DNA of 41,251 nucleotides from Cellulomonas iranensis NBRC 101100 = JCM 18110. Lineage in GTDB: Bacteria > Actinomycetota > Actinomycetes > Actinomycetales > Cellulomonadaceae. Under the pieces are notes generated by a model. It was not told the origin of the DNA. It worked only from the letters and a program-made list of their open reading frames with translations, and searched no databases. A program made the position numbers and the translations under genes. The stretch spans positions 1-41,251 of the forward strand of contig NZ_BCRB01000031.1 in the NCBI RefSeq assembly GCF_001552375.1. Reading direction: 5' to 3'. Within the stretch, counting starts at the first letter, position 1, and every line of letters begins with the position of its first letter. Positions 17,911-28,456 of this stretch are shown here, one piece after another.

Positions 17911-18788
17911 CCGGGGCGCTCGCCCTGGCGATCCCCAGCCCGTCGCGGGGCGTGTGGCACCTCGGCCCGTTCCCGCTGCGCGCGTACGCGATCGCGATCC
18001 TCCTCGGCATCGTCGTCGCCGTCGTGGTGACCCAGCGACGCTGGCGCGAGCGGGGCGGCGACCCCGAGACGGTCCTCGACATCACGTACTGGGCCGTGCC
18101 GTTCGGCATCGTCGGCGGCCGGCTCTACCACGTCATCAGCTCGCCGGCGAAGTACTTCGGCGAGGGAGGCGACCCCTGGAAGGCGTTCGCCATCTGGGAG
18201 GGCGGTCTCGGCATCTGGGGCGCCGTGGCGCTCGGCGCGGTCGGCGCGTGGATCGGCTGCCGCCGCGCGGGCGTGCGCCTCGCGCCGTTCGCCGACGCGC
18301 TCGCGCCGGGCCTGCTGCTCGCGCAGGGCATCGGCCGTCTCGGCAACTGGTTCAACCAGGAGCTGTTCGGCGCCCCGACGACGCTGCCGTGGGGCCTGCG
18401 CATCGACGACGCGCACCTGCCCGCGGGCTACGAGTCCGGCACGCTGTTCCACCCGACGTTCCTGTACGAGCTGCTGTGGAACCTCGCGGCGGCCGGTCTG
18501 CTGATCTACCTGGACCGCCGCCGCCGGCTCGGGCACGGCCGCGTGTTCTGGCTGTACGTGGTGCTCTACACCGCGGGCCGGCTGTGGATCGAGCTGCTGC
18601 GCATCGACCCGGCCGAGACGGTGCTGGGCCTGCGGCTCAACGTCTGGACCTCGATCCTGGTGGGCCTCGGCGCGCTGGTAGCGTTCGTGGTGGTCGGGCG
18701 CCGGCATCCCGGACGCGAGACGACCCTCCTGCTGACACCCCCCACGACGCAGGACGACGAGGCGGACGCCTCCGAGCGCACCCGGTGA
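17907..18788 (+). CDS. lgt: Prolipoprotein diacylglyceryl transferase Lgt
   Basis: A 293-residue integral membrane enzyme that moves diacylglycerol from phosphatidylglycerol to the lipobox Cys of prolipoproteins, such as the FKBP and LivK lipoproteins in this window. The Lgt signature GRLGNWFNQELFG is at about residues 147-159. Around seven membrane spans are visible, the first after GPFPLRAYAIAI. Where E. coli has the essential His103 (FHGG), this protein reads GIWGAV; I recall that substitution as usual in actinobacterial Lgt. A hydrophilic 30-residue tail follows the last span. It sits after trpA as in Mycobacterium. Confidence 0.95.
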   Translation: MTGALALAIPSPSRGVWHLGPFPLRAYAIAILLGIVVAVVVTQRRWRERGGDPETVLDITYWAVPFGIVGGRLYHVISSPAKYFGEGGDPWKAFAIWEGGLGIWGAVALGAVGAWIGCRRAGVRLAPFADALAPGLLLAQGIGRLGNWFNQELFGAPTTLPWGLRIDDAHLPAGYESGTLFHPTFLYELLWNLAAAGLLIYLDRRRRLGHGRVFWLYVVLYTAGRLWIELLRIDPAETVLGLRLNVWTSILVGLGALVAFVVVGRRHPGRETTLLLTPPTTQDDEADASERTR

Positions 18789-18789
18789 C

Positions 18790-18809
18790 ACGGGGCGGCC
18801 GGGCCCCGT
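18790..18809 (+). terminator. Hairpin after lgt
   Basis: Stem ACGGGGC / GCCCCGT with a 6-nt loop, directly after the lgt stop; ends the trpCBA-lgt unit. Confidence 0.6.
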
Positions 18810-18847
18810 CTCGTGAGAGGTGGGGCACCGACCCGCGCTGCGGGCGG

Positions 18848-18853
18848 TATCGT
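18848..18853 (+). promoter_or_regulatory. Candidate -10 box for gltBD
   Basis: TATCGT, giving a leader of about 80 nt before the gltB ATG. No GlnR-like box or riboswitch was recognised. Confidence 0.35.
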
Positions 18854-18939
18854 CGCCTCACTGCACGGGCCGACGACGTCCCGGTACCCCCTTGTTCGTG
18901 CGATGCCCCGCCCCCGGGGACTGTGAGGACGGTGCGCTG

Positions 18940-21900
18940 ATGTCGACGTCGCCCGTGAGCCCTGGCGCCCCCGTGGCGCCCTCCCGGCACGCGCTGTACG
19001 ACCCGGCGGCCGAGCACGACGCGTGCGGCTTCGCCTGGGTCGCGACGCTGCGCGGCACGCCCGGTCGCGACATCGTCGACGCCGGTCTGACCGCGCTGCT
19101 CAACCTGGACCACCGCGGCGCGGTCGGTGCCGAGGAGGACAGCGGCGACGGCGCCGGCATCCTCACGCAGATCCCCGACGCGTTCCTGCGTGACGTGGTC
19201 GACGCCGAGCTGCCGCCCGCCGGGCACTACGCGATCGGCATGGCGTTCCTGCCGCAGGACGACGACGCGCGGGCCGAGGCGGTCGCCGCGGTCGAGGCGG
19301 TCGCCGCGGAGGAGAAGCTCGAGGTCCTCGCGTGGCGCGAGGTCGTCGTCACGGCTGACCTGGTCGGGCCCACGGCGCGCGCCTCGATGCCGGTCTTCCG
19401 GCAGCTCGTCGTCGCGGACCCGTCCCGCGAGCTCGCGGGCATCGACCTGGACCGGCGTGCGTACCGGCTGCGCAAGCGCGCCGAGCGCGAGCACGGCGTG
19501 TACTTCGCGTCGCTGTCGGCGCGGACCATCACGTACAAGGGCATGCTGACGACGGCCCAGCTCGAGCCGTTCTTCGCGGACCTGTCGGACCCGCGGTACG
19601 CGTCCGAGATCGCGCTCGTGCACTCGCGCTTCTCGACCAACACGTTCCCGTCCTGGCCGCTCGCGCAGCCGTTCCGGATGATCGCCCACAACGGGGAGAT
19701 CAACACGGTCAAGGGCAACCGCAACTGGATGGCCGCGCGCGAGGGCATGCTGGCCTCCGAGCTGCTGGGCGACCTCGAGCCGCTGCTGCCGGTGTGCACG
19801 CCGGGCGGGTCGGACTCGGGCAGCTTCGACGAGGTGCTCGAGCTCCTGCACCTCGCGGGCCGCTCGCTGCCGCACGCGATCATGATGATGATCCCGGAGC
19901 CGTGGGAGAACCACGCGCAGATGGACCCGGCGACGCGCGCGTTCTTCGAGTACCACTCGACGCTCATGGAGCCGTGGGACGGCCCGGCCGCCATGACGTT
20001 CACCGACGGCACGCTCATCGGGGCCGTGCAGGACCGCAACGGCCTGCGGCCCGGGCGCTACTGGGTGACCGAGGACGGCCTCGTCGTGTGCGCGTCCGAG
20101 GCCGGCGTGCTGGACCTCGACCCCGCGACGATCGTCGCGAAGGGCCGGCTCGAGCCGGGTCTGTTCTTCCTCGTCGACACCGGTCAGGGCCGCATCGTCG
20201 CGGACACCGAGGTGATGGCCCAGCTCGCGGCCCAGCGGCCGTACGGCCAGTGGGTGCAGGAGAACGTCGTGCGCCTCGAGCAGCTGCCCGAGCGCGAGCA
20301 CGTCGCGCACTCGTCGGCGTCCGTGCGGCGTCGCCAGCGCGCGTTCGGGTACACCGAGGAGGAGCTGAAGATCCTCCTGACGCCCATGGCGTCGGCCGGT
20401 GCCGAGCCCCTCGGCGCGATGGGGTCGGACACGCCGGTCGCGGTGCTCTCGAAGCGCCCGCGTCTGCTCTTCGACTACTTCACGCAGATGTTCGCGCAGG
20501 TGACGAACCCGCCGCTCGACGCGATCCGCGAGGAGCTCGTGACGTCGATCGGCGGGGCCATCGGGCCCGAGCCGAACCTCCTGGAGGACGGCCCCGCGCA
20601 CGCGCGCAAGGTCATGCTGCCGTTCCCGGTGATCGACAACGACCAGCTCGCGAAGATCGTGCACGTCGCGAAGGAGCCCGCGCTGGGCTTCCGCTCGACG
20701 ATCATCCGCGGCCTGTACAAGGTCGACGGCGGGGGAGCGGCCCTCGAGAAGCGTCTCGAGGAGATCTTCGCGGAGGTCGACCGCGCGGTCGCCGACGGCG
20801 TGAGCTTCCTCGTGCTGTCCGACCGCAACTCCGACGCGGACCTCGCGCCGATCCCGTCGCTGCTGCTGCTCTCGGCGGTGCACCACCACACGCTGCGGCG
20901 GCACACCCGCACGCAGATCTCCCTGGTCGTCGAGGCCGGTGACGTCCGCGAGGTGCACCACGTCGCGCTGCTCGTCGGCTACGGCGCCGCGGCCGTCAAC
21001 CCGTACCTCGCGATGGAGACGGTCGAGGACCTCGCGCGCAGCGGGTACCTGCCCGGCGTGGGACCCGAGAAGGCCGTCGCGAACCTCATCAAGGCGCTCG
21101 GCAAGGGCGTCCTGAAGGTCATGTCCAAGATGGGCATCTCGACCATCGCGTCGTACCGCGGCGCGCAGGTCTTCGAGGCCATCGGCCTGTCGCACGCGCT
21201 CGTCGACCGGTACTTCACCGGGACGACGAGCCGCCTGGGCGGCATCGGCCTGGACGTCATCGCGGCAGAGGTGGCCGCGCGGCACGCCGACGCGTACCCC
21301 GCGAGCGGCAACCGCCAGGCGCACCAGCGCCTCGCGGTGGGTGGCGAGTACCAGTGGCGGCGCGGGGGCGAGGAGCACCTGTTCGACCCCGAGACGGTGT
21401 TCCGGCTGCAGCACTCGACGCGCACGCGTCAGATGGACGTGTTCCGGGAGTACACGCACCGGGTCGACTCGCAGGCCGAGCGCCTGATGACGCTGCGCGG
21501 GCTCCTGCGCTTCAAGGAGGGCTCGCGCCCGCCCGTGCCGGTCGACGAGGTCGAGCCGGTCAGCGAGATCGTCAAGCGGTTCAGCACCGGTGCGATGTCC
21601 TACGGGTCGATCTCCGCCGAGGCGCACGAGACGCTCGCGATCGCGATGAACCAGCTCGGCGCCAAGTCGAACACGGGCGAGGGCGGCGAGGACCCCGAGC
21701 GTCTGCACGACCCGCGCCGGCGCTCGGCGATCAAGCAGATCGCCTCGGGCCGGTTCGGCGTCACGAGCGAGTACCTCACGAACGCCGACGACATCCAGAT
21801 CAAGCTCGCGCAGGGCGCCAAGCCCGGCGAGGGCGGTCAGCTGCCCGGCCACAAGGTGTACCCGTGGGTGGCCAGGACGCGTCACTCGACGCCCGGCGTC

Positions 21901-23505
21901 GGGCTGATCTCGCCGCCGCCGCACCACGACATCTACTCGATCGAGGACCTCGCGCAGCTCATCCACGACGCGAAGAACGCGAACCCGTCGGCGCGCATCC
22001 ACACCAAGCTCGTCAGCGAGTTCGGCGTGGGGACCGTCGCCGCGGGCGTCGCCAAGGCGCACTCCGACGTCGTGCTCATCTCGGGCCACGACGGCGGCAC
22101 GGGCGCGAGCCCGCTGACGTCGCTCAAGCACGCGGGCACGCCGTGGGAGATCGGGCTCGCCGAGACCCAGCAGACCCTCGTGCTCAACGACCTGCGCGAC
22201 CGCGTCGTCGTCCAGGTCGACGGCCAGCTGAAGACCGGGCGGGACGTCGTGATCGGCGCGCTCCTCGGCGCCGAGGAGTTCGGGTTCGCGACGGCACCGC
22301 TGGTGGTGTCCGGCTGCATCATGATGCGCGTCTGCCACCTCGACACGTGCCCCGTCGGCGTCGCGACCCAGAACCCGGAGCTGCGCGCGCGGTTCACGGG
22401 CAAGCCGGAGTTCGTCGTCGCGTTCTTCGAGTTCATCGCGCAGGAGGTGCGCGAGTACCTCGCGGCGCTCGGCTTCCGGTCGATCCAGGAGGCCGTCGGC
22501 CACGTCGAGATGCTCGACACGCGTCAGGCCGTCGACCACTGGAAGGCCGAGGGCCTGGACCTCGCGCCCGTGCTCGCGGTGCCGCAGCCCAGGCCGGGCT
22601 CGGCGCTGCACCAGGTCAGGACGCAGGACCACGGCCTCGACCGCGCGCTGGACAACCAGCTCGTGGCGCTCGCGGAGCCCGCGCTCGAGCGCGGCGAGAA
22701 GGTCCGCATCGACCTGCCGGTGCGCAACGTCAACCGCACGGTCGGCACGATGCTCGGCCACCACGTCACCAAGCGCTACGGCGGCGAGGGCCTGCCCGAC
22801 GACACGATCGACGTCACGCTGACCGGCTCGGCCGGCCAGTCCTTCGGCGCCTTCCTGCCGCGCGGCGTCACGCTGCGGCTGCACGGCGACGCGAACGACT
22901 ACGTCGGCAAGGGGCTGTCGGGCGGCCGCATCGTCGTGCGGACCGACAACAGCTCGGTCCTCACGAGCGAGCACAACGTCATCGCCGGCAACGTCATCGG
23001 CTACGGCGCGACGAGCGGCGAGATCTTCCTGCGCGGGCTCGTCGGCGAGCGGTTCGGGGTGCGCAACTCCGGTGCCACGCTCGTCGTCGAGGGCGTCGGC
23101 GACCACGCGCTCGAGTACATGACCGGCGGCACGGTCGTCGTGCTGGGCCGCACGGGTCGCAACCTCGGCGCCGGCATGTCGGGCGGCACGGCCTACGTGC
23201 TCGACCTCGACCCCGACCTCGTCAACGTCGAGGCGGCGCGCGCCGGCGAGCTCGGCCTCGGCCCGCTCGACGACGACGACTTCGCGGTCGTCGAGCGCCT
23301 GCTGCGCACGCACGCCCAGGAGACCGGGTCGCCGGTCGCCGCCCAGCTGCTCGAGGACCCGGCCGCGACGCGCGCCCGGTTCACGCGTCTGCTGCCCACC
23401 GAGTACGCCCGCGTCCGCCGTGCGCTCGCGAAGGCCGAGGCCGACGGCCTCGACCCGAGCGCGCCCGGCGTGTGGGACCAGATCCTGGAGGTGGCCCGTG
23501 GCTGA
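18940..23505 (+). CDS. gltB: Glutamate synthase large subunit GltB
   Basis: A 1521-residue NADPH-GOGAT alpha subunit that makes two glutamates from glutamine and 2-oxoglutarate. C29 in EHDACGFAW is the glutaminase nucleophile, exposed after removal of a 28-residue propeptide. The amidotransferase domain (about 29-430) carries [10 protein letters not shown] and NGEINT. The central and FMN-binding synthase domains follow ([26 protein letters not shown]). C1126, C1132 and C1137 ([12 protein letters not shown]) hold the [3Fe-4S] cluster. The GXGXG domain is C-terminal ([21 protein letters not shown]). ATG 18940 is preceded by GAGGAC and fits the propeptide; the open frame upstream holds the promoter. 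It overlaps gltD by 8 bp. Confidence 0.97.
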   Translation: MSTSPVSPGAPVAPSRHALYDPAAEHDACGFAWVATLRGTPGRDIVDAGLTALLNLDHRGAVGAEEDSGDGAGILTQIPDAFLRDVVDAELPPAGHYAIGMAFLPQDDDARAEAVAAVEAVAAEEKLEVLAWREVVVTADLVGPTARASMPVFRQLVVADPSRELAGIDLDRRAYRLRKRAEREHGVYFASLSARTITYKGMLTTAQLEPFFADLSDPRYASEIALVHSRFSTNTFPSWPLAQPFRMIAHNGEINTVKGNRNWMAAREGMLASELLGDLEPLLPVCTPGGSDSGSFDEVLELLHLAGRSLPHAIMMMIPEPWENHAQMDPATRAFFEYHSTLMEPWDGPAAMTFTDGTLIGAVQDRNGLRPGRYWVTEDGLVVCASEAGVLDLDPATIVAKGRLEPGLFFLVDTGQGRIVADTEVMAQLAAQRPYGQWVQENVVRLEQLPEREHVAHSSASVRRRQRAFGYTEEELKILLTPMASAGAEPLGAMGSDTPVAVLSKRPRLLFDYFTQMFAQVTNPPLDAIREELVTSIGGAIGPEPNLLEDGPAHARKVMLPFPVIDNDQLAKIVHVAKEPALGFRSTIIRGLYKVDGGGAALEKRLEEIFAEVDRAVADGVSFLVLSDRNSDADLAPIPSLLLLSAVHHHTLRRHTRTQISLVVEAGDVREVHHVALLVGYGAAAVNPYLAMETVEDLARSGYLPGVGPEKAVANLIKALGKGVLKVMSKMGISTIASYRGAQVFEAIGLSHALVDRYFTGTTSRLGGIGLDVIAAEVAARHADAYPASGNRQAHQRLAVGGEYQWRRGGEEHLFDPETVFRLQHSTRTRQMDVFREYTHRVDSQAERLMTLRGLLRFKEGSRPPVPVDEVEPVSEIVKRFSTGAMSYGSISAEAHETLAIAMNQLGAKSNTGEGGEDPERLHDPRRRSAIKQIASGRFGVTSEYLTNADDIQIKLAQGAKPGEGGQLPGHKVYPWVARTRHSTPGVGLISPPPHHDIYSIEDLAQLIHDAKNANPSARIHTKLVSEFGVGTVAAGVAKAHSDVVLISGHDGGTGASPLTSLKHAGTPWEIGLAETQQTLVLNDLRDRVVVQVDGQLKTGRDVVIGALLGAEEFGFATAPLVVSGCIMMRVCHLDTCPVGVATQNPELRARFTGKPEFVVAFFEFIAQEVREYLAALGFRSIQEAVGHVEMLDTRQAVDHWKAEGLDLAPVLAVPQPRPGSALHQVRTQDHGLDRALDNQLVALAEPALERGEKVRIDLPVRNVNRTVGTMLGHHVTKRYGGEGLPDDTIDVTLTGSAGQSFGAFLPRGVTLRLHGDANDYVGKGLSGGRIVVRTDNSSVLTSEHNVIAGNVIGYGATSGEIFLRGLVGERFGVRNSGATLVVEGVGDHALEYMTGGTVVVLGRTGRNLGAGMSGGTAYVLDLDPDLVNVEAARAGELGLGPLDDDDFAVVERLLRTHAQETGSPVAAQLLEDPAATRARFTRLLPTEYARVRRALAKAEADGLDPSAPGVWDQILEVARG

Positions 23506-24973
23506 CCCCCGCGGTTTCCTGAAGGTGCGGGAGCGCGAGCTCCCGCCGAACCGACCCGTCGAGGTGCGGCTGCGCGACTGGAAGGACGTGCACGCCCACC
23601 TCGAGGAGGGCCAGCCGTTCCTCAAGGAGCAGGCGGGCCGCTGCATGGACTGCGGCGTGCCGTTCTGCCACAACGGCTGCCCGCTGGGCAACCTCATCCC
23701 CGAGTGGAACGACCTCGTGTGGCGCGGGCAGTGGGCGGACGCGATCGACCGCCTGCACGCGACCAACAACTTCCCGGAGTTCACCGGGCGCATCTGCCCG
23801 GCGCCGTGCGAGTCGAGCTGCGTGCTGGGCATCAACCAGCCGCCGGTGACGATCAAGAACGTCGAGGTCTCGATCATCGACGAGGCGTTCGCGCGCGGGC
23901 TCGTCACGCCGCAGGTGCCGCAGCGGCTCACGGGTCACACCGTCGCCGTCGTCGGCTCGGGCCCCGCGGGGCTCGCGGCCGCGCAGCAGCTCACGCGCGC
24001 CGGTCACACGGTCGCGGTGTACGAGCGCGACGACGAGATCGGCGGCCTGCTGCGCTACGGCGTGCCGGACTTCAAGCTCGAGAAGGTCCACATCGACCGT
24101 CGCCTGGAGCAGATGCGTGCCGAGGGCACGCGGTTCCGCCCGGGCGTCGCGGTGGGCCGCGACGTCACGTGGGCGCAGCTGCAGGCCCGCTACGACGCGA
24201 TCGTCGTCGCCACGGGCGCGACCGTGCCGCGGCGCCTGCGCGTGCCCGGTGCGGACCTCGACGGCGTGCACGTCGCGATGGACTACCTGCACCAGGCCAA
24301 CGCGGTCGCCGCAGGCAAGGACGTGCCGGACCAGATCACGGCCGCGGGCAAGCACGTCGTCATCATCGGCGGCGGCGACACCGGCTCGGACTGCCTGGGC
24401 ACCGCGCTGCGCCAGGGCGCCGCGTCGGTCACGACGCTCGCGATCGGCAAGCAGCCGCCCACCGAGCGGCCCGCGGACCAGCCGTGGCCGACCGACCCGG
24501 TGCTGTTCGAGGTGTCGTCGTCGCACGAGGAGGGCGGTGAGCGCGCGTACCTCGCGTCGACCGTCGCGTTCCTCCCGGGCGAGGGCGACGACGCCGGCCG
24601 TGTGCGCGCGCTGCGACTGGCGACCACCGAGTACCTGCCGGACGGTCGTCGCGAGCCCACGCCGGGCACCGAGCGCGACGTGCCCGCCGACCTCGTGCTC
24701 GTCGCGATGGGCTTCACCGGCCCCGAGACCGACGGGCTCACGGGCCAGCTCGGCGTCGACGTGACGCCGCGCGGCGCCGTGGCGCGCGACGACGAGTTCG
24801 CGACCAACGTCCCCGGCGTGTTCGTCGCCGGCGACGCGGGCCGCGGCCAGTCGCTCGTGGTGTGGGCGATCGCCGAGGGGCGCGCCGCCGCCGCCGCGGT
24901 CGACGCGTACCTGTCCGGCACGTCCGAGCTGCCCGCCCCGGTGGCGGCCAGCACCGTCGCGCTGCGACCCTGA
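23498..24973 (+). CDS. gltD: Glutamate synthase small subunit GltD
   Basis: A 491-residue FAD and NAD(P)H-dependent electron-supplying subunit. Two N-terminal Cys groups, C49/C52/C57/C61 ([13 protein letters not shown]) and C100/C104/C108 (CPAPCESSC), bind the [4Fe-4S] clusters. The FAD site is [15 protein letters not shown] near residue 150 and the NADPH site [13 protein letters not shown] near residue 290. The C-terminal [19 protein letters not shown] closes the FAD domain. GTG start, with GGAGGT 8 bp upstream inside the end of gltB. Confidence 0.97.
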   Translation: MADPRGFLKVRERELPPNRPVEVRLRDWKDVHAHLEEGQPFLKEQAGRCMDCGVPFCHNGCPLGNLIPEWNDLVWRGQWADAIDRLHATNNFPEFTGRICPAPCESSCVLGINQPPVTIKNVEVSIIDEAFARGLVTPQVPQRLTGHTVAVVGSGPAGLAAAQQLTRAGHTVAVYERDDEIGGLLRYGVPDFKLEKVHIDRRLEQMRAEGTRFRPGVAVGRDVTWAQLQARYDAIVVATGATVPRRLRVPGADLDGVHVAMDYLHQANAVAAGKDVPDQITAAGKHVVIIGGGDTGSDCLGTALRQGAASVTTLAIGKQPPTERPADQPWPTDPVLFEVSSSHEEGGERAYLASTVAFLPGEGDDAGRVRALRLATTEYLPDGRREPTPGTERDVPADLVLVAMGFTGPETDGLTGQLGVDVTPRGAVARDDEFATNVPGVFVAGDAGRGQSLVVWAIAEGRAAAAAVDAYLSGTSELPAPVAASTVALRP

Positions 24974-25072
24974 AGACCCGTCCCCCCGACCCACCCTCCC
25001 CGGAAGGGCGTACCCGCAGGCCGGGTCCGCCGACCGGGACGTCCGGCCCGCGGCCGAAAATCCAGGAAGGCA

Positions 25073-25078
25073 TAGTCT
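25073..25078 (+). promoter_or_regulatory. -10 box of pyk with leaderless spacing
   Basis: TAGTCT followed by six bases and ATG 25085. The purine run AGGAAGG lies 14 bp from the ATG, too far for normal ribosome binding, so the mRNA probably starts at the A of ATG. Confidence 0.5.
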
Positions 25079-25084
25079 CGAGAC

Positions 25085-26521
25085 ATGCGTAGAGCCAAGA
25101 TCGTCTGCACCATCGGTCCGGCGACCGAGTCCCCCGAGCAGGTCCAGGCCCTCGTCGACGCCGGGATGGACGTCGCGCGCCTGAACCGCAGCCACGGCGA
25201 CACCGAGGTGCACAAGCGCGTGTACGACAACGTGCGCGCCGCGGCGAAGGCCTCGGGCCGCTCGGTGGCCGTCCTCGTCGACCTCCAGGGCCCCAAGATC
25301 CGCCTCGGGCGGTTCGTCGAGGGCAAGCACGACCTCGCGGTCGGTGACGTGTTCACCATCACGACCGACGACGTCGAGGGCACCAAGGAGCGCGTCTCGA
25401 CGACGTTCAAGGGCCTGCCCGGGGACGTCAAGCCCGGCGACCCGATCCTCATCGACGACGGCAAGGTCCTCGTGCGGGTCACCGCCGTCGAGGGCAACGA
25501 CGTCGTCACGCGCGTCGAGGTCCCCGGCCCCGTGTCGAACAACAAGGGCCTCAACCTGCCCGGCGTCGCGGTGTCCGTCCCCGCGATGAGCGACAAGGAC
25601 GAGGAGGACCTGCGCTGGGCCCTCAACGTCGGCGCCGACCTCATCGCGCTGTCGTTCGTCCGCACCGCGGCCGACTACGACGACGTGCGCCGCATCATGG
25701 AGGAGGAGGGCCGGATCGTCCCGGTCGTCGCCAAGATCGAGAAGCCGCAGGCCGTCGAGAACCTCTCCGAGATCGTCCAGGCCTTCGACGGCATCATGGT
25801 CGCCCGCGGCGACCTGGGCGTCGAGCTGCCCCTCGAGCAGGTGCCGCTCGTCCAGAAGCGCGCGGTCGAGCTCGCGCGCCGCAACGCCAAGCCGGTCATC
25901 GTCGCGACGCAGGTCCTCGAGTCGATGATCACGAGCCCGCGCCCGACGCGCGCCGAGGCGTCGGACTGCGCCAACGCGGTGCTCGACGGCGCGGACGCGG
26001 TCATGCTCTCGGGCGAGACCAGCGTCGGCGACTTCCCGATCGAGGCCGTGCGCACCATGGCGCGGATCATCGAGAGCACCGAGGAGCTGGGCCGCGAGCG
26101 CATCGCGCCGCTCGGCTCGGTGCCGTCGACCCGCGGTGGGGCGATCACGCGTGCGGCCGCCGAGATCGGCGAGCGCATCGGCGTGAAGTACCTCGTGACG
26201 TTCACGCAGTCGGGCGACTCGGCGCGCCGCATGTCGCGCCTGCGCTCGTCGATCCCGCTGCTCGCGTTCACGCCCGAGGAGTCCGTGCGCAACCGGCTGT
26301 CGCTGTCGTGGGGCGTGCAGACCTACCAGGTGCCGTCGGTCGAGAGCACCGACTCGATGGTTAGCCAGGTGGACCAGACGCTGCGCGCCAACGGCCTCGC
26401 CGAGGTGGGCGACTACGTCGTCGTCGTCGCGGGCACGCCCGTGGGCGTCGTCGGCTCGACCAACACGGTCGTGGTCCACAAGATCGGTGACGAGGAGGCG
26501 GCGCGCACGCGCATCGCCTGA
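25085..26521 (+). CDS. pyk: Pyruvate kinase
   Basis: A 478-residue glycolytic enzyme that makes ATP and pyruvate from PEP and ADP. The N-terminus RRAKIVCTIGPATES, the substrate segment ARLNRSHGD, the K+/nucleotide region DLQGPKIRLG, the catalytic Lys segment VAKIEKPQAVENL and the metal-ligand segment MVARGDLGVELP are clear, as is MLSGETSVGDFP. The C-terminal allosteric domain is full length (about residues 340-478) without an extra PEP-utiliser domain. One copy is in the window. It is followed by a strong terminator and so stands alone. Confidence 0.97.
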   Translation: MRRAKIVCTIGPATESPEQVQALVDAGMDVARLNRSHGDTEVHKRVYDNVRAAAKASGRSVAVLVDLQGPKIRLGRFVEGKHDLAVGDVFTITTDDVEGTKERVSTTFKGLPGDVKPGDPILIDDGKVLVRVTAVEGNDVVTRVEVPGPVSNNKGLNLPGVAVSVPAMSDKDEEDLRWALNVGADLIALSFVRTAADYDDVRRIMEEEGRIVPVVAKIEKPQAVENLSEIVQAFDGIMVARGDLGVELPLEQVPLVQKRAVELARRNAKPVIVATQVLESMITSPRPTRAEASDCANAVLDGADAVMLSGETSVGDFPIEAVRTMARIIESTEELGRERIAPLGSVPSTRGGAITRAAAEIGERIGVKYLVTFTQSGDSARRMSRLRSSIPLLAFTPEESVRNRLSLSWGVQTYQVPSVESTDSMVSQVDQTLRANGLAEVGDYVVVVAGTPVGVVGSTNTVVVHKIGDEEAARTRIA

Positions 26522-26536
26522 GTCGTCGTACGTCCT

Positions 26537-26570
26537 GACGGCCGCCGCCCCGCACGGGGCGGCGGCCGTC
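26537..26570 (+). terminator. Strong terminator after pyk
   Basis: Perfect 15-bp stem GACGGCCGCCGCCCC / GGGGCGGCGGCCGTC with loop GCAC. Confidence 0.85.
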
Positions 26571-26638
26571 GTCGTCCTCGCCCTGGGGGTCGGGCGGACG
26601 ACGGGGCCGAGGCCGTGCGGGTGCGGTGCCGCGTCTGC

Positions 26639-26644
26639 CACGAT
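26639..26644 (+). promoter_or_regulatory. Candidate -10 box of RDD gene, leaderless spacing
   Basis: CACGAT, six bases before ATG 26651. No ribosome binding site of normal strength and spacing. Confidence 0.35.
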
Positions 26645-26650
26645 GTCGGG

Positions 26651-27676
26651 ATGACGGCCACCGCGGTCCTGCGCCCGCCCCACGACGACGTCGTCGCGCG
26701 GCGCTACGCGTCGTGGCTCGCGCGCGTGCTGGCGGTCGCGATGGACTCGGGACTGCTGGGGCTGTGCGTGTGGCTCGTCGCGCCGGGCGCGGGCGTCCCG
26801 GCCGTGTGGCCCGGTCTTCCGCCGTGGCAGGGCGCCACGGACGCGGTCCCGGTGGAGCTCGGGGGCGCCGCGTCGTGGACCGTGGCCGTGGTGCTGCTCG
26901 TCCAGTTCGGCCTGCAGGCGTGGACGGGTGCCACGATCGGCAAGCGGGCCGTCGGCATGGTCGTGGTCGACGACGCGACCGGGCGTCCCGTCGGCGCGCT
27001 GCGCACGGTGTGGCGGCAGCTGCTGCACCTCCCCGACGCGATCCTGCTGATCGGCTACCTCAGGCCCGTGTGGCACCCGCAGCGGCGCACGTTCGCCGAC
27101 TCGCTGGCCCGCACGGTCGTCGTCGACGCGTCGTGGCCGCCCGCCTGGGCGGCCGTCGCGCCGCGTCCGACGCGCGTGGCCCAGTCGGTCGCGGCGGCCC
27201 TGGGCGTCGTGGGGCTGCTCGCCTTGTTCGTGCAGAGCGGCGGCGCGTCCACCGTGACGGTCGCGCAGGCGCCCTGCGTGCTCGAGGACGGTGCGCCGCG
27301 GGGTCTGCACGCGCGCGTCGAGCTCGAGCGGAGCACGTCGTGGGAGATGCGGCTGTGGATTCGTCGGGAGCTCCCCGCCGCCCCGGGCACGGTCCGGGTG
27401 GTGTGGTCCGCGCTGCCCGGCGCGCCGGGTCACGGCGAGGTCGAGGTCGCGGCGGACGTCACCGCGCTCGACGGTGCCGACGAGGGGCGGGTCTGGCACG
27501 CCGCGGCGGCCGGCTCGCTGGCCGCCGGCGAGCAGACGGTCGTCGACGTCGAACGGGCCGCGGGCGGTGCGGGCGGCCTCGACGTCCGGAGCCGGGTCGA
27601 CGCCGACGCCGGTGGGTTCGCGTGCAGCGCGCGTGTCACGCTCACGGCCGCGGACCTCGCCGGGACGAGCCGCTGA
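26651..27676 (+). CDS. RDD family membrane protein with unrecognised outer domain
   Basis: A 341-residue protein. Residues 17-140 match the RDD family: RYASWLARVLAVAMDSG in span 1, then span 2 ending GLQAWTGATIGKRAVGMVVVDD and a third segment DAILLIGYL. A further span at about residues 176-196 leads into a 145-residue soluble C-terminal domain with two Cys (AQAPCVLED and GGFACSARV), mostly beta-like and Arg/Glu/Val-rich, which I do not recognise. If the last span runs outward, this domain is extracellular and the Cys may pair. ATG at 26651 is chosen because the RDD domain begins soon after; an upstream in-frame start would add a non-conserved piece. Confidence 0.8.
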   Translation: MTATAVLRPPHDDVVARRYASWLARVLAVAMDSGLLGLCVWLVAPGAGVPAVWPGLPPWQGATDAVPVELGGAASWTVAVVLLVQFGLQAWTGATIGKRAVGMVVVDDATGRPVGALRTVWRQLLHLPDAILLIGYLRPVWHPQRRTFADSLARTVVVDASWPPAWAAVAPRPTRVAQSVAAALGVVGLLALFVQSGGASTVTVAQAPCVLEDGAPRGLHARVELERSTSWEMRLWIRRELPAAPGTVRVVWSALPGAPGHGEVEVAADVTALDGADEGRVWHAAAAGSLAAGEQTVVDVERAAGGAGGLDVRSRVDADAGGFACSARVTLTAADLAGTSR

Positions 27677-27692
27677 CGCGTCGCCGACCCCG

Positions 27693-27725
27693 CCGGGCGG
27701 AGCCCTGACGCAGCCGTCCGCCCGG
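27693..27725 (+). terminator. Hairpin after the RDD gene
   Basis: Perfect 9-bp stem CCGGGCGGA / TCCGCCCGG with a 15-nt loop, 16 bp after the stop. Confidence 0.5.
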
Positions 27726-27765
27726 GCCGTGCGAGGCGACCGGTGCCGGTGTCGGCGGGCGGTCG

Positions 27766-27771
27766 TACCGT
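27766..27771 (+). promoter_or_regulatory. Candidate -10 box for the isochorismatase gene
   Basis: TACCGT in the 194-bp gap before the isochorismatase-like gene; the leader would be about 95 nt. Confidence 0.25.
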
Positions 27772-27870
27772 GGCGGTGTCGACCGACCGCGTGCCCGGTG
27801 CCGGTGCCACGCGGCTCTCGATCGGCTCCACGTCCTGCTCCGCCGCCCGCCCGTACCCCCGGAGGCCGTC

Positions 27871-28422
27871 ATGACGACGCTCGAGAACCGCCCCGCCACC
27901 GCGCTGCTCGTGATCGACGTCCAGGTGGGCGTGGTCACCGGGGCGCACGACCGCGACGGCGTCGTCGCCCGGATCGCGGCGCTGGTCGACCGGGCACGCG
28001 ACGAGGACGTGCCCGTCGTGTGGGTCCAGCACTCGAGCGACGAGCTCGAGCTCGGCTCCGACGCGTGGCGCGTGGTGCCGGACCTCGACGTCGCGGACGG
28101 CGAGCCGGTCGTGCACAAGCGCTACGGCGACGCGTTCGAGGCCACCGACCTCGAGGACGTGCTCGCCGCACGCGGCGTCGGACGCCTCGTCGTGACGGGC
28201 GCGCAGACGGACGCGTGCGTGCGCTCGACCCTGCACGGGGCGTTCACGCGCGGCTACGACGTGACGCTCGTGAGCGACGCCCACACCACGGAGGACCTGA
28301 CCCCGTGGGGAGCCCCGCCGCCCGCCGCCGTGGTGGCGCACACGAACCTGTACTGGGGGTTCCAGTCGGCACCGGGGCGCACCGCGGGCACCGCGACCGC
28401 CGCGGAGGTCACCTTCGGCTGA
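27871..28422 (+). CDS. Isochorismatase-like cysteine hydrolase
   Basis: A 183-residue alpha/beta hydrolase of the isochorismatase/nicotinamidase-like superfamily. The catalytic triad is visible: D16 (LLVIDVQ), K83 (VVHKRYGDAFE) and C116 (GAQTDACVRST), and a likely cis-peptide precedes the Cys. GGAGG lies 7 bp before the ATG. Members hydrolyse small amides or related bonds; the substrate cannot be told, and the neighbours give no hint. It is a single-gene unit. Confidence 0.9.
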   Translation: MTTLENRPATALLVIDVQVGVVTGAHDRDGVVARIAALVDRARDEDVPVVWVQHSSDELELGSDAWRVVPDLDVADGEPVVHKRYGDAFEATDLEDVLAARGVGRLVVTGAQTDACVRSTLHGAFTRGYDVTLVSDAHTTEDLTPWGAPPPAAVVAHTNLYWGFQSAPGRTAGTATAAEVTFG

Positions 28423-28456
28423 CCGTCCAGCCCGCCGGGCCGCACGCCGAGGCCCC

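Noticed and set aside
18854-18939. Riboswitch in the gltB leader
   Set aside because: The leader has no conserved aptamer pattern that I recognise; only generic GC-rich pairing.
18637-23931. Very long reverse-strand open frame opposite gltB (about 1760 codons)
   Set aside because: In DNA this GC-rich the frame antisense to a coding gene lacks stops. The translation is Arg/Val/Asp-rich low-complexity sequence without motifs, while the forward strand encodes a perfect GltB.
23381-27499. Reverse-strand open frame of about 1370 codons across gltD, pyk and the RDD gene
   Set aside because: It crosses several real genes and the strong pyk terminator; composition is that of an antisense frame.
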